A stretch of 64,000 bases of DNA from an uncultured Aurantimonas sp. GTDB lineage: Bacteria > Pseudomonadota > Alphaproteobacteria > Rhizobiales > Rhizobiaceae. The notes beneath the pieces are model-generated. The model saw only the letters and a program-made list of their open reading frames with translations, had not been told where the DNA came from and did no database searches. Position 1 is the stretch's first letter. Every line of letters begins with the position of its first letter. Of this stretch, positions 1 to 11,510 are shown one piece after another. The position numbers and the translations under genes are program-made. The stretch covers positions 124,001 through 188,000 of the forward strand of contig CANKZU010000005.1 in the NCBI GenBank assembly GCA_947488615.1, in the 5' to 3' direction.

Positions 1-162
1 TCTCATGCCTCGGGCCGAGGGAGCCCGCCGCTCGCGGGCGAAAGCCTTTGGTGAAGTCCCTTTTTGATCATCCGTGACGCCATCAGCGATGACATGCGGC
101 CGGACGGCAATTGCGAGCCCCGAACCTTCGACGCCGCATGCGAAACCGCAAAAGGTACGCAG

Positions 163-597
163 ATGACCGGCATGACCACTTCCGTCAACGACTTCAAGGC
201 CCAGGCCAAGCGCCTGAGGGCCGGCCTCGAGCAGGACGGCCATAGCCTCACCCACAGCGCCACGCTGGAACTCGTCGCCCACCAGCACGGGTTTCGCGAC
301 TGGAACACGCTGCACGCCTCGGCCGAGCGCAGCCGGACTGTCGCCGATCTCCTCATCGGAGCGCCGGTGGAGGGACATTATCTCGGCAGGAGCTTCACCG
401 GCGAGTTGATCGCCTTGCAACGGCTGTCGAAGAGCGGCCGCTTTCGGGCGATCATCCAGTTCGACGCGCCCGTCGATGTCGTCGCCTTCGAGAGCTTTTC
501 GGCGTTCCGGCGACGGGTGACCGTTACAGTCAATGCCACGGGCGCGACCGTCGAGAAGACTTCCGACGGACGGCCACATCTCGAACTGGCGCTCTAA
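163..597 (+). CDS. glyoxalase-superfamily-type small protein
   Basis: Encodes about 144 residues. The first half carries the segment HSATLELVAHQHGFRDWNTLHA, residues roughly 27-48, which I recognise as the hallmark of a small bacterial family usually named glyoxalase superfamily protein; no enzymatic activity is established for it. I chose ATG 163 because AAAGG lies about nine bases upstream; ATG 172, three codons on, is equally possible. A longer reading from TTG 64 has no family resemblance before this point. There is no signal peptide or membrane segment. The next gene, a DUF427 protein, follows in the same direction after about 135 bases. The family assignment rests on pattern memory, and the function is unknown. 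Confidence 0.65.
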   Translation: MTGMTTSVNDFKAQAKRLRAGLEQDGHSLTHSATLELVAHQHGFRDWNTLHASAERSRTVADLLIGAPVEGHYLGRSFTGELIALQRLSKSGRFRAIIQFDAPVDVVAFESFSAFRRRVTVTVNATGATVEKTSDGRPHLELAL

Positions 598-731
598 GCG
601 CATCTCAAGCATTGCGCCGGGCGGCCGTTCCGCCCGGCGTCGCAGCCCCGAAAACGGACCGTTCGCCGCAGCGGCGGAACCGGGGATCACCATCCGGCTT
701 CCTTGATGGATCGAATCTTTCGCGAAGGGAC

Positions 732-1103
732 ATGACCATGACAGCCGACCTCGCCGAACGCATCAAAGAGCGCATCAGCATCGAGCCGGCCGGCGGGCCG
801 GTGACCGTCACCTTCCACGGCGCCGTCATCGCCTCGGCCGACAACGCGCTGGTGCTGAAGGAAACCGGTTACGACCCCGTCCACTACATTCCGAGGCACC
901 GGGTCGAGATGGCCTTTCTCCACGAGACGGATCGCCACACGACCTGCCCGTTCAAGGGCGAGGCGCGCTACTGGTCGATCTCCGCCGAGGACACGGCCGC
1001 CGAAAACGCCGTCTGGGCCTATGACACCCCGCATGACGGCGTCAGAGAGATCGCCGGCCATGTCGCCTTCGACAAGCGCTACGTGACTATAGACGCGGGG
1101 TGA
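732..1103 (+). CDS. DUF427 domain-containing protein
   Basis: A 123-residue protein that matches the DUF427 family over nearly its full length. Family marks are the segment YIPRHRVEMAFL near residue 55, CPFKGEARYWSI near 76 and the AVWAYDTP segment near 97. DUF427 proteins are small soluble beta-rich proteins without an agreed function. The start at ATG 732 is well supported by GAAGGGA one to eight bases upstream; a longer frame from 612 reads through intergenic sequence. Its stop directly abuts the stop of the convergent SelW-like gene, so the two 3' ends touch with no room for a separate terminator. Confidence 0.8.
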   Translation: MTMTADLAERIKERISIEPAGGPVTVTFHGAVIASADNALVLKETGYDPVHYIPRHRVEMAFLHETDRHTTCPFKGEARYWSISAEDTAAENAVWAYDTPHDGVREIAGHVAFDKRYVTIDAG

Positions 1104-1391
1104 TCAGCGGTCGCTGTGGCCGAGGTCGCGGGCCGGATCGAGCCGGTCGCGCACCCGCTGCTTGAGGATTTTCGCCTCGGGAAACCCGCCATCGGCCTTG
1201 CGCTCCCAGATCGTCTCGCCGTCATAGCGGATCTCGAAGACACCGCCGGCGGCCGGAACCAGAGCCACTTCGCCGAGGTCGGGACCGAAGGTCGCCAGCA
1301 GCTCCTGCGCCATCCAGGCGGCGCGCAGCAGCCATTGGCATTGCGTGCAATAGGTGATGGCGATCCGCGGGGCGGCGCCTTTTTGACTCAT
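1104..1391 (-). CDS. SelT/SelW/SelH (Rdx) family thioredoxin-like protein
   Basis: A 95-residue protein of the Rdx family. It starts MSQKGAAPRIAITYCTQCQW, with the redox motif CTQC at residues 15-18 directly after the first beta strand; in the selenoprotein relatives the second position is selenocysteine, here it is cysteine. The C-terminal half has the family segment GGVFEIRYDGETIWERK and then FPEAKILKQRVRD. These proteins are thought to be cytosolic thiol oxidoreductases, and no substrate is known. ATG 1391 is the only start that begins at the domain boundary; upstream reading frame to 1604 runs into the divergent channel gene and is not credible. Confidence 0.82.
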   Translation of the reverse strand: MSQKGAAPRIAITYCTQCQWLLRAAWMAQELLATFGPDLGEVALVPAAGGVFEIRYDGETIWERKADGGFPEAKILKQRVRDRLDPARDLGHSDR

Positions 1392-1465
1392 CGCGTCGTC
1401 CTTTGCCGCAATTCTCGTTGCCCGGGACCCGATTTTAACGTCCTTTTCGCGCCGACCGGTTCTAT

Positions 1466-2317
1466 ATGTCCCTTCCGGACATTGCACGATCGGCCCCGAT
1501 GCTTCGAAAGCTTTCTCCCAGAACGGGCACGCCAAGCCGAAGCCTGAGGTCTCGCGTCGCGCGCGCGCGCGTCCGATTGCGCCGGCTCTATCACGGCCAT
1601 ACACGCACGGCGTTGCGCTTCCAGATGGCGGTGCTGATCGTCGATCTGGCCATCATCGCGCTGTTCATCGCCAGCCCGGTGCTGCGCGAGACGGAAGCGT
1701 TTCTCGTTGTCGATTTTACCGTTGCCGCGATCCTGGCGCTCGATATTGCCGGCCGCGGATTTGCCGCGCGCCACCCGCTGCGGTGGCTGCGCCAGCCCTT
1801 CGTGCTGCTCGATCTCGTCATTCTCGCGACGCTGCTGATGCCGTTCTGGCTGATCAATTTCGGCTTCCTGCGGATCATCCGCCTGTGGTCGATCTCACAG
1901 AGCGGCGTGCTGTGGCGGCCGCTGCGGCGGCGCGGCCTCCAGGAATGGGAGCCTCCGGCGCGCGCGATCGTCAATCTCATCACCTTCCTGTTTCTGGCGA
2001 CCGGCTTCGTCTACACGACCTTCTTTCGCAAGGGCTCGGGCATCGAGGGCTATCTCGACGCGCTTTATTTCACCGTCGCCTCGGTGACGACGACTGGTTA
2101 TGGCGACATCACCCTCGGCGGGTCCTGGGGCAAGCTCACCTCGATCCTCATCATGATCATCGGCATTTCGCTGTTCGTACGGCTCGCCCAGGCCGTGTTC
2201 CGGCCGAACAAGGTGCATTTCCCCTGTCCGCAATGCGGCTTGCAGCGCCACGAGCCCGATGCCGTCCACTGCAAGGCCTGCGGTTACGCCCTGAAGATTC
2301 CCGACCACGAACGATAG
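1466..2317 (+). CDS. two-pore-loop type ion channel protein with C-terminal zinc ribbon
   Basis: A 283-residue membrane protein of the voltage-gated-like potassium channel superfamily. Hydrophobic segments lie near residues 52-70, 80-98, 110-135, 170-187 and 225-243. The pore loop before the last helix contains ASVTTTGYGDIT near residue 212, the bacterial form of the GYGD selectivity filter. After the last helix the tail holds CPQC and CKAC, spaced like a zinc ribbon, at about 253-272. The N-terminus is strongly basic. ATG 1466 overlaps the start region of nothing else; ATG 1499 is an alternative. It is divergent from the SelW-like gene with only 74 bases between. Potassium selectivity is inferred from the filter. 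Confidence 0.8.
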   Translation: MSLPDIARSAPMLRKLSPRTGTPSRSLRSRVARARVRLRRLYHGHTRTALRFQMAVLIVDLAIIALFIASPVLRETEAFLVVDFTVAAILALDIAGRGFAARHPLRWLRQPFVLLDLVILATLLMPFWLINFGFLRIIRLWSISQSGVLWRPLRRRGLQEWEPPARAIVNLITFLFLATGFVYTTFFRKGSGIEGYLDALYFTVASVTTTGYGDITLGGSWGKLTSILIMIIGISLFVRLAQAVFRPNKVHFPCPQCGLQRHEPDAVHCKACGYALKIPDHER

Positions 2318-2333
2318 GCGTAAGGGACGGCCG

Positions 2334-3761
2334 TCAGACCGCCGGCCATTTGTGGTGGAAGACGCCCTCCTTATCGAGGCGGCGGAAGGTGTGCGCCCCG
2401 AAGAGGTCGCGCTGCGCCTGGGTCAGATTGGTCGTGCCCCGCGCCCGGCGGTAGTCGTCGAAATAGGCGAGCGCCGCCGACAGCGCCGGCACCGGAATGC
2501 CTGCGAGCGCCGCCTTGGCGACGATAACGCGCAACGCTTCCTGCCCCGCCGCGACGCGGGTGACGAAGTCCGGCGCCTGCAAGAGGTTCACGACATTGCC
2601 GCCCGCGTCATAGGCCCGCGCGATGTCGTCGAGGAAGTCGGAGCGGATGATGCAGCCGGCGCGCCAGATGCGGGCGATCTCGGCGAGCGGCAGACTCCAG
2701 CCGTATTCGTCGGAGGCCGCAGCCATCGTGGCGTAGCCTTGCGCGTAGGCGATGATCTTGGCCGTCTCCAGCGCCTGCTCGAGCTCGGTAATGTGCTCGG
2801 CCTCGCCGCCGAATTCCGCACCGTCCGTCTCGACCTTGCGATAAAGTTCGGAGGCCTTTTCGCGTTCGCCCCGGCGAGATGACACGCCGCGCGCCGAAAC
2901 CGCCGCCTCGATCGTCGTTGCGCCGACGCCGAGCTTTTGCGCCTCGATCACCGCCCAGCGACCGGTGCCTTTCTGGCCCGCCTCGTCGACGATCACATCG
3001 ACCATCGGCTGGTTCGTTTCCGGGTCACTCTCGGCGAGCGTCACGGCGGTGATCTCGATCAGATAGGAGGCAAGACCCCGCGTGTTCCAGTTAGCGAAGA
3101 TCGTCGCCATCTCGGCCGGCTTCAGCCCGATGCCGTCACGCATGATGCCGAAAATTTCGGCGATCATCTGCATGTCGGCATATTCGATGCCGTTGTGGAT
3201 GGTCTTGACGAAATGCCCGGCGCCGTCCGGCCCCAGCCAAGCAACGCAGGGTTCGCCCTCGTATTTTGCCGCGATCTTTTCAAGGATCGGCTCGAGCAGC
3301 GGGTAGGTCTTTCTCGCGCCGCCGACCATGATCGAGGGCCCGTGCCGCGCGCCCAGCTCACCGCCGGAGACCCCCATGCCGACGAAATGCAGGCCGATCT
3401 CCTCCACGGCGGCCGAACGGCGGATCGTGTCGTTGAAGTCGGCGTTGCCGGCGTCGATCATCACGTCGCCGGGCGACAGCAGCGGCATGACCCGCTCCAT
3501 CTCATCGTCGACGAGTTTGCCCGCGGGCACCATGAACAGCACCAGCCGCGGAGCCTTCAGAGCGGTGACGAAGCCCTCGAGCGATTCGGTCGGCAGGATG
3601 TTTTCGCCGATCCCATGATTGTCGTCGCGAAGCGCGAAGGCCTTCGCCGTCGTTCGGTTGCGGACCGCGACCGTAAAACCCTTTTCGGCAATGTTGAGGG
3701 CGAGATTGGCGCCCATCGTGCCGAGTCCCAGAACGCCGATATCGGCCGGCCCGTCATTCAT
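2334..3761 (-). CDS. gnd: 6-phosphogluconate dehydrogenase (decarboxylating)
   Basis: A 475-residue enzyme, the usual length for the long-chain form, that oxidises 6-phosphogluconate to ribulose 5-phosphate and CO2 in the pentose phosphate pathway. Visible marks are the N-terminal nucleotide fold GLGTMGANLALNIAEKG at about 10-26, the substrate loop GMGVSGGELGARHGPSIM near 125-142, HFVKTIHNGIEYADMQ near 186 with the catalytic lysine, GTGRWAVIEAQKLG near 260, and the C-terminal FGAHTFRRLD segment that closes the partner's active site. ATG 3761 is preceded by AGGGAGGA and begins just before the fold; the frame extends upstream into the ABC permease and that part is not real. It stands alone 53 bases downstream of the permease gene and may be co-transcribed with it. 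Confidence 0.95.
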   Translation of the reverse strand: MNDGPADIGVLGLGTMGANLALNIAEKGFTVAVRNRTTAKAFALRDDNHGIGENILPTESLEGFVTALKAPRLVLFMVPAGKLVDDEMERVMPLLSPGDVMIDAGNADFNDTIRRSAAVEEIGLHFVGMGVSGGELGARHGPSIMVGGARKTYPLLEPILEKIAAKYEGEPCVAWLGPDGAGHFVKTIHNGIEYADMQMIAEIFGIMRDGIGLKPAEMATIFANWNTRGLASYLIEITAVTLAESDPETNQPMVDVIVDEAGQKGTGRWAVIEAQKLGVGATTIEAAVSARGVSSRRGEREKASELYRKVETDGAEFGGEAEHITELEQALETAKIIAYAQGYATMAAASDEYGWSLPLAEIARIWRAGCIIRSDFLDDIARAYDAGGNVVNLLQAPDFVTRVAAGQEALRVIVAKAALAGIPVPALSAALAYFDDYRRARGTTNLTQAQRDLFGAHTFRRLDKEGVFHHKWPAV

Positions 3762-3814
3762 GCAATCATCCTCCCTTGTATCGGGCCCGGCCGTCGTTCG
3801 CCAGCGTGCGGCCG

Positions 3815-4576
3815 TCAGCTCTTCAGTCGGTAACCGGTGCGAAAGATCCAGGCGATCACGCCCAGACTCAGCAACAGGAACGCCAGCGTCATCGCAAGGC
3901 TGACGCCGATCGAGACGTCCGACGTGCCGTAGAACGCCCAGCGAAAGCCGCTGATCAGATAAACGACCGGATTGACGAGGCTGACGTCCTGCCAGAACTC
4001 CGGCAGCATCTTGATCGAATAGAAACTGCCGCCCAGAAAGGCGAGCGGCGTTACGATCAACAGCGGTACGATCTGCAATTTCTCGAAGCCGTCCGCCCAA
4101 ATGCCGATGATGAAGCCGAACAGCGAGAAAGTGATCGCCGTCAGAACCAGAAAGACGATCATCCAGACCGGATGCTCGATCCTGAGATCGACGAACAGAG
4201 CGGCGGTGGCGAGGATGATCAACCCGAGAATCACCGATTTCGTCGCCGCGGCACCAACATAGCCGAGCACGATCTCGAAGGCGGAGATCGGCGCCGACAG
4301 GATTTCGTAGATCGTGCCGACGAATTTCGGAAAATAGATGCCGAAGGCCGCGTTGGTCAGGCTCTGCGTCAAGAGCGACAGCATGATCAGGCCGGGCACA
4401 ATGAAGGCCCCGTAGGAAATGCCGTCGATCTCGGTGATACGCGAGCCGATCGCCGCGCCGAACACCACGAAATAGAGCGAGGTCGAGATCACCGGCGAGA
4501 TCACGCTCTGCATGACGGTGCGCCAGGTGCGGGCCATCTCGAATACGTAGATGGCGCGGACGGCCTGAAAATTCAT
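3815..4576 (-). CDS. ABC-2 type transporter permease
   Basis: A 253-residue integral membrane protein with about six hydrophobic segments, of the ABC-2 exporter permease family. Recognisable parts are the N-terminal segment [20 protein letters not shown], the coupling region [22 protein letters not shown] near 95-116 and the re-entrant segment [21 protein letters not shown] near 180-200, as seen in NodJ and antibiotic exporters. It should form a dimer that works with the ATPase encoded just upstream: the start codon overlaps the last four bases of that gene (4573-4576), so translation is probably coupled. The substrate cannot be told from sequence. Confidence 0.9.
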   Translation of the reverse strand: MNFQAVRAIYVFEMARTWRTVMQSVISPVISTSLYFVVFGAAIGSRITEIDGISYGAFIVPGLIMLSLLTQSLTNAAFGIYFPKFVGTIYEILSAPISAFEIVLGYVGAAATKSVILGLIILATAALFVDLRIEHPVWMIVFLVLTAITFSLFGFIIGIWADGFEKLQIVPLLIVTPLAFLGGSFYSIKMLPEFWQDVSLVNPVVYLISGFRWAFYGTSDVSIGVSLAMTLAFLLLSLGVIAWIFRTGYRLKS

Positions 4577-5499
4577 GCCCGTTCCCTCACCAGATTCACG
4601 AAGATTTCCTCCAGCGTCGACTGCTTGGTCGACAGGTCGCGGAACCGGACGCCCGCCTCCGACAGCTTGCCCATCAGCGTCGCGATCCCGGTCCGTTCGG
4701 CGTGGGTGTCGTAGGTGTAGGTGAGGCTTTCGCCGTCGGGGGCGAGGCTGAGATCATATCCGGCCAGCGTCTCCGGCAGACGCTCCAGCGGCTCCTGCAA
4801 CTGCAGCGTCAGCTCCTTGTGGCCGAGCTTGCGCATCAGCTCCGCCTTCTCCTCCACGAGAATCAGTTCGCCTTTGGAGATAACGCCGATGCGGTCGGCC
4901 ATCTCTTCGGCTTCCTCGATGTAATGGGTGGTGAGGATGATGGTCACGCCAGAATCCCGCAAGCGCCGGACGACGTTCCACATGTCGCGCCTGAGCGACA
5001 CGTCGACGCCGGCCGTCGGCTCGTCGAGGAAGAGGAGCTCCGGCTCGTGCGACAGCGCCTTGGCAATCAGAACGCGCCGTTTCATGCCGCCCGACAGCGT
5101 CATGATCTTGGCGTCCTTCTTGTCCCATAGCGACAGGTCGCGCAGCACGGATTCGATATGGGCGGGATTGCGCGGCCTGCCGAAGAGGCCCCGCGAAAAG
5201 GAGACCGTGTCCCACACGCTCTCGAAGGCGTCGGTGGTCAGTTCCTGCGGCACCAGGCCGATCATCGACCGCGCGGCGCGGTATTCCTTGCCGATATCGT
5301 GACCCGCCACGCTGATGGCGCCCTCGGACAGGTTCGTGATGCCGCAGATGATCGAGATGAGGGTAGTCTTGCCGGCACCATTCGGCCCGAGCAGAGCGAA
5401 GATCTCGCCCTTGTCGATCGTCAGATCGATATTCGTCAGCGCCCGGAATCCGCCGTCATAGGTCTTCGAGACGTTCCGGATAGACAGGATCGGGGACAT
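4573..5499 (-). CDS. ABC transporter ATP-binding protein
   Basis: A 308-residue ATPase subunit. It has the Walker A loop [12 protein letters not shown] near residues 37-48, the signature LSGGMKRRV near 135, Walker [13 protein letters not shown] near 156-167 and the switch histidine in [12 protein letters not shown] near 192. The last 90 residues form the extension typical of DrrA/NodI-like exporters. I start at ATG 5499 (MSPILSIRN), where the fold begins; a start at 5526 adds nine residues without family likeness. It is first in a two-gene unit with the permease and is likely a drug, lipid or oligosaccharide exporter. The specific cargo is unknown. Confidence 0.92.
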   Translation of the reverse strand: MSPILSIRNVSKTYDGGFRALTNIDLTIDKGEIFALLGPNGAGKTTLISIICGITNLSEGAISVAGHDIGKEYRAARSMIGLVPQELTTDAFESVWDTVSFSRGLFGRPRNPAHIESVLRDLSLWDKKDAKIMTLSGGMKRRVLIAKALSHEPELLFLDEPTAGVDVSLRRDMWNVVRRLRDSGVTIILTTHYIEEAEEMADRIGVISKGELILVEEKAELMRKLGHKELTLQLQEPLERLPETLAGYDLSLAPDGESLTYTYDTHAERTGIATLMGKLSEAGVRFRDLSTKQSTLEEIFVNLVRERA

Positions 5500-5781
5500 G
5501 GAGGGCCTTGAGAACCGGGCTGGCAAGGGACCGGCGCAGCAGAACGGCCACGGCGCGGCTCGACATCATGCGTCGAGATAGCCGTTTCGTCGAATTCGAC
5601 CAGAGGTGAGCAGTGTCGCAGGGCACGCGCGGCCCGCCCGTCGGCGCGCTCCGTTATTGCGGAGCCCGATTAGAGAACGATCGACAGAGGGCCAGCCCTA
5701 AAGCCGGGCGCGTCACGCGGTGGCGATGCTGCAGGCGATAGGCGGCCGGTCATGTCCGGCCGAATGCCGACAGGATTTGGC

Positions 5782-5940
5782 TCAGAAGCCGTAACCGCGT
5801 GGCTGGAAACGCCCCTGGTCGACCTCACGCATGCGGCGCTCCAGATCGGCCATCGAGATGGACTGGTCCAGATAGGCCCGGACGCGTTCCTGTTCAGGGT
5901 TGCGGCGGAATGCGCCGCGGATCTTGTCGGTGATGTTCAT
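5782..5940 (-). CDS. DUF3563 family small protein
   Basis: A 52-residue protein, MNITDKIRGAF at the start, with the central segment YLDQSISMADLERRMREVDQ near 23-42. The pattern of a short helical N-terminus followed by YL...S....DLERRMRE.D matches the small DUF3563 family of proteobacteria, which has no known role. GGAGAATACC directly before ATG 5940 provides a binding site. A longer reading to 6138 lacks support. A 7-base inverted repeat, CGGCCGG and CCGGCCG, lies 20 bases past the stop at 5743-5762, but without a T run. Confidence 0.75.
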   Translation of the reverse strand: MNITDKIRGAFRRNPEQERVRAYLDQSISMADLERRMREVDQGRFQPRGYGF

Positions 5941-6085
5941 GGTATTCTCCTTCCCGACGAAAATGGTCATCCCTGTGCAGTGCAGCAATAGGCTTGGACG
6001 CAACGCTGCCATGTCCTGCGGACAGAGCGGCGGTAAGGATTTGGTAAGGATCAACACCTCGGCCGCAGCGGGTTCCTTCGGGCGC

Positions 6086-6478
6086 TCAGCTCGTCTTTGC
6101 AGGCCACACCCACAGGGCGACAGCCGCCAACCCGGCAAGCCACAGCGCGACGACGACCGCCGCCGCGGCGCGGCTGACGGGGCGCCCCGACCGGGCCGCG
6201 GCCGCGGCCCGGAACTCTTCCATCAGCGGCGACGGCACCAGCCGAATGGCCAGAAAAATGCCAAGCGGTACGATCAGCAGATCGTCGAGATGGCCCAGCA
6301 CCGGAATGAAATCGGGGATCAGGTCGATCGGCGACAAGGCATAGGCGGCGACCGACGCGGCCAGCAGTTTCGCGAGCAGCGGCGTTCGCGGATCACGCGC
6401 GGCGATCCACAGCGCGACGACATCGCGCTTCAGGTCGCGCGCCCAAGCCTTCAGCCGGGGCCACAGAGGTCTGCTCAT
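6086..6478 (-). CDS. YkvA-family DUF1232 membrane protein
   Basis: A 130-residue protein of the DUF1232/YkvA family. The core is LLAASVAAYALSPIDLIPDFIPVLGHLDDLLIVPLGI, residues roughly 38-75, containing the near-invariant SPIDLIPDFIP motif and a following DD. A second hydrophobic stretch, AAAVVVALWLAGLAAVALWV, near 103-123, suggests a C-terminal membrane anchor. The biochemical role is not known. It lies between the DUF3563 gene and the GreA/GreB-type gene, all minus strand, with about 90-145 base gaps that do not establish an operon. Confidence 0.88.
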   Translation of the reverse strand: MSRPLWPRLKAWARDLKRDVVALWIAARDPRTPLLAKLLAASVAAYALSPIDLIPDFIPVLGHLDDLLIVPLGIFLAIRLVPSPLMEEFRAAAAARSGRPVSRAAAAVVVALWLAGLAAVALWVWPAKTS

Positions 6479-6567
6479 GCTCCACCCGGCAAGAACGCTA
6501 TCCGGTAAAGCGCGGTCCGCCCGCGCCGCTTTTGTTTCACGTGAATCGTCGTGGCGTGCGCCGCGCT

Positions 6568-7059
6568 CTATGAACTCACGGCCTCAGTCGAATCCGGCAA
6601 GATTTCGACGATCTCGGCGTCGCTGGCGCCCGCCTTGACGACGTCGCCGAGCTCCTTTCCCATCAGGCTCTTGGCCAGCGGCGAGATATAGGAGATGAGG
6701 CCCTCGGCCGGGTCCGCCTCGTCGATCCCGACGATCTGGAACAGCTGCCGGCGACCGTCGTCCCGCTCGATCGCCACGCGACTTCCAAAGTGAACCGTCG
6801 CCACCGAGGCTGGCGGCACGACGATTTCGGCGGTCGCGTGGCGTGCCTGCCAGTAGCGAAGATCGCGGCTGATCGTGGCCATGGCGAGCTTGTCGCCGGC
6901 CGCGCGCGCCTCGTCCAATTGCTTTTCCAGCGCCGCGATCTCGCTGTCGATCAGCTCCAGGCCGCGCGTGGTGACGAGGTTCGGGTCCGAGCCCAGCTCA
7001 CGATCCGGCAGGACCTCGACCTGATCCTCATTGGGTTCCTTGACGAAGGCGACACTCAT
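6568..7059 (-). CDS. GreA/GreB-family transcription elongation factor
   Basis: A 163-residue protein in two parts. Residues 1-80 contain a coiled coil (LELIDSEIAALEKQLDEARAAGD... to DLRYWQARHATAEIV) and residues 85-155 an FKBP-like C-terminal domain with VHFGSRVAIERDDGRRQLFQIVG and ISYISPLAKSLMGKELGDVV, the latter the standard Gre signature. Gre factors enter the RNA polymerase secondary channel and stimulate cleavage of backtracked transcripts. The spacing and the N-terminal MSVAFVKE resemble the alphaproteobacterial GreB-like branch rather than classical GreA. ATG 7059 is chosen because the longer frame upstream does not resemble the family. It lies 116 bases downstream of the gyrB stop on the same strand. 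Confidence 0.88.
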   Translation of the reverse strand: MSVAFVKEPNEDQVEVLPDRELGSDPNLVTTRGLELIDSEIAALEKQLDEARAAGDKLAMATISRDLRYWQARHATAEIVVPPASVATVHFGSRVAIERDDGRRQLFQIVGIDEADPAEGLISYISPLAKSLMGKELGDVVKAGASDAEIVEILPDSTEAVSS

Positions 7060-7175
7060 CGATCCATATCCTCGCGTTTCCAGAGAAATGTAGGACTTAT
7101 CGCGTGTTTTCCCACCATGACGGACTTGGCGGACAGCCCGACACCGCAGTTTCTTCGGCGTCGGCCCGCTTCGCC

Positions 7176-9700
<2,525 letters not shown>

Positions 9701-9794
9701 GCCGGCCGGGAAAGCCCGATACGCCACGCTACGCTCGACGCCGATCGTCCGCCAACCCATATCCCAAACGACACCATAAAGGACCGCCGGCCTC

Positions 9795-11171
9795 ATGGAT
9801 ACGCAAATGGATATGCCCGTCCGACCGTTTCGCCCGCCGGCGCCGATTCCGCACGCCGAACCGCTCGGCTTCGCCAGCTTCCTGAAGACCGCGTCACGCA
9901 ATCCGATCGAGATCTGGGGAACGCGCGCGTTCAAGGAGCCCTATATCCTCGGCACATGGCTGGGCGTGCCCAACATCGTTGTCAACGATCCGAAAGGCGT
10001 GCGCCACTGCCTGGTCGAGAACGCCGCCAATTACGTCATGCAGCCACTGCGCCAGCGCATCCTGCGACCGCTGCTGCGCGACGGGTTGCTGACGGCGGAG
10101 GGCGCGCTGTGGCGGCGCACCCGCAAGGCCATCGCGCCGGTGTTCACGCCAAGGAACATCGCCGGCTTCACCGAGACGATGCAGGCGCGCTCGGACGTCT
10201 TTGCCGAGCGGCTGGCCGGGCGGGTGGGCGAGACGGTCGACGGCAGCCACGAGATGACGCTGCTCACCTTCGATATCCTGCAGGCGACATTGTTCACCGA
10301 CGATATCGCCGGCGACGGTGAGACCTTCGCCAAATCCACGCAGGCGTTTCTCGGCTCGATGGGCCGTGTCGACCCGCTCGACCTGCTCGACGCGCCGGCA
10401 TTCCTGCCGCGCCTGCGCCGCCTCAAGGGCCGGCGGTCGATGACGTATTTCCGCGGCTTGATCGCGGCGACGATCGAAGGCCGCCGCGCCCAGATCAAAC
10501 GTGATCCGGACGGCGCGCCGAACGACCTTCTGTCGCTTCTGATCAAGGCCGATGGCCTGTCGGCGAACGAGATCGAGGACAATATCATCACCTTCATCGG
10601 CGCCGGCCATGAAACGACGGCGCGCTCGCTTGCCTGGACGCTGTATCTGCTCAGCCAGGCGCCGGCAGAACGGGCGGCGGTCGAAGCCGAGTTGGACAGC
10701 GTGCTGCCGACGCTGTCGCATCCAAGCGAATGCGTCGACCGCCTCGTCTACACAAGGGCGGTGTTCGAGGAGGCGCTCCGGCTCTACCCGCCGGCCCCCT
10801 CGCTGAACCGAACGGCGCTCGCGCCGGACCGCGTCGGCGATGTCGAGATCCCGGCCGGGGCGACGGTGCTCGTCATGCCGTGGCTGATCCACCGCCACGA
10901 AATGCTCTGGGATCGGCCCGACCATTTCATCCCGAGCCGCTTCCTGCCGGGCAACCGCGAGACGATCGACCGCTACCAATACCTGCCCTTCGGCGTCGGA
11001 CCGCGCGTGTGCATCGGGGCGAGTTTCGCGCTGCAGGAAGGTGTCATCGCGCTTGCCTCGCTGCTCAAACATCTGCGGTTCGACTACGCCGGCATTGGGG
11101 CGCCGGAGGTGGTTCAGCGAATCACGGTGCAGCCGCTGGGTGGGTTGCCGCTGCGCGTCGCCAAGCGATAG
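9795..11171 (+). CDS. cytochrome P450
   Basis: A 458-residue soluble P450 with no N-terminal membrane anchor. The I helix has FIGAGHETTARSLAW near 267-281, the oxygen-activation motif. The K helix has EEALRLYPPAPS near 322 (ExxR), followed by a PSRFLPGN segment, and the haem loop is FGVGPRVCIGASFALQE with the cysteine ligand at about 406. The family name and substrate cannot be assigned; the broad form resembles bacterial P450s that act on fatty acids or terpenoids. No ferredoxin or reductase gene is adjacent. It is divergent from gyrB with 183 bases between. ATG 9795 has AAAGGA about twelve bases upstream; ATG 9807 is an alternative start. Confidence 0.93.
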   Translation: MDTQMDMPVRPFRPPAPIPHAEPLGFASFLKTASRNPIEIWGTRAFKEPYILGTWLGVPNIVVNDPKGVRHCLVENAANYVMQPLRQRILRPLLRDGLLTAEGALWRRTRKAIAPVFTPRNIAGFTETMQARSDVFAERLAGRVGETVDGSHEMTLLTFDILQATLFTDDIAGDGETFAKSTQAFLGSMGRVDPLDLLDAPAFLPRLRRLKGRRSMTYFRGLIAATIEGRRAQIKRDPDGAPNDLLSLLIKADGLSANEIEDNIITFIGAGHETTARSLAWTLYLLSQAPAERAAVEAELDSVLPTLSHPSECVDRLVYTRAVFEEALRLYPPAPSLNRTALAPDRVGDVEIPAGATVLVMPWLIHRHEMLWDRPDHFIPSRFLPGNRETIDRYQYLPFGVGPRVCIGASFALQEGVIALASLLKHLRFDYAGIGAPEVVQRITVQPLGGLPLRVAKR

Positions 11172-11510
11172 GGGGAGGCCGGACCCACCGGTTCGCCGCC
11201 GTCGATCCGCGTCCGCGGTCGCATTCGAACTGTTGCTCTTGCGCTTGGACGCGTCAGAGGCCATAATCCCATTTCGGGTATTTGCAGACCCGGAGTCTGG
11301 CTAACGTTCCGCCACCGAAAAAATCGGCGGTTTGCCTGGTTTTGCTGTGCAATAACCGGAGCGATGAGAACCAAACCTTTCGCCGAAACCGTGTGAAATT
11401 CCGAATCTCCGGTCGCAGTATGTTGCTGCGTCCATACAACCATAGAAGTCTATCGCGTCGCGCGAAACTTCCAGCAGAGCCCAGACAGGGCAGCGACGAA
11501 AGGTTTATCC
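11172..11510 (+). other. intergenic region and probable cspA leader
   Basis: This 339-base stretch between the P450 and cspA holds no gene I can support. It contains a bulged hairpin, CCGCC...GGCGG with an A-rich loop followed by TTT near 11310-11334, which may end P450 transcription, and a small hairpin CAGAC-ccgga-GTCTG at 11285-11299. The part after about 11340 is less GC-rich and probably contains the cspA promoter and a long leader, as is common for cold shock genes. I could not identify clear -35 and -10 boxes. Confidence 0.4.

Noticed and set aside
1..162. Hairpin GCCCGC/GCGGGC near 23-39 followed by a T run at 60-65
   Set aside because: The T run is 20 bases away from the stem, so it does not make a convincing terminator. 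Nothing else was recognised before the first gene.
2334..4100. Extended N-terminus of Gnd to 4100
   Set aside because: The extra residues read through the intergenic region and the ABC permease in the wrong frame; ATG 3761 has a strong ribosome site and fits the family start.
5500..5781. GCTCCG/CGGAGC hairpin at 5648-5665 and other small repeats
   Set aside because: Short, without T run or neighbouring leader features; too common in GC-rich DNA to call.
11221..11300. Possible tRNA near TTCGAA
   Set aside because: The TTCGAA on either strand lacks flanking complementary T-stem bases, and no acceptor or anticodon stem can be built.
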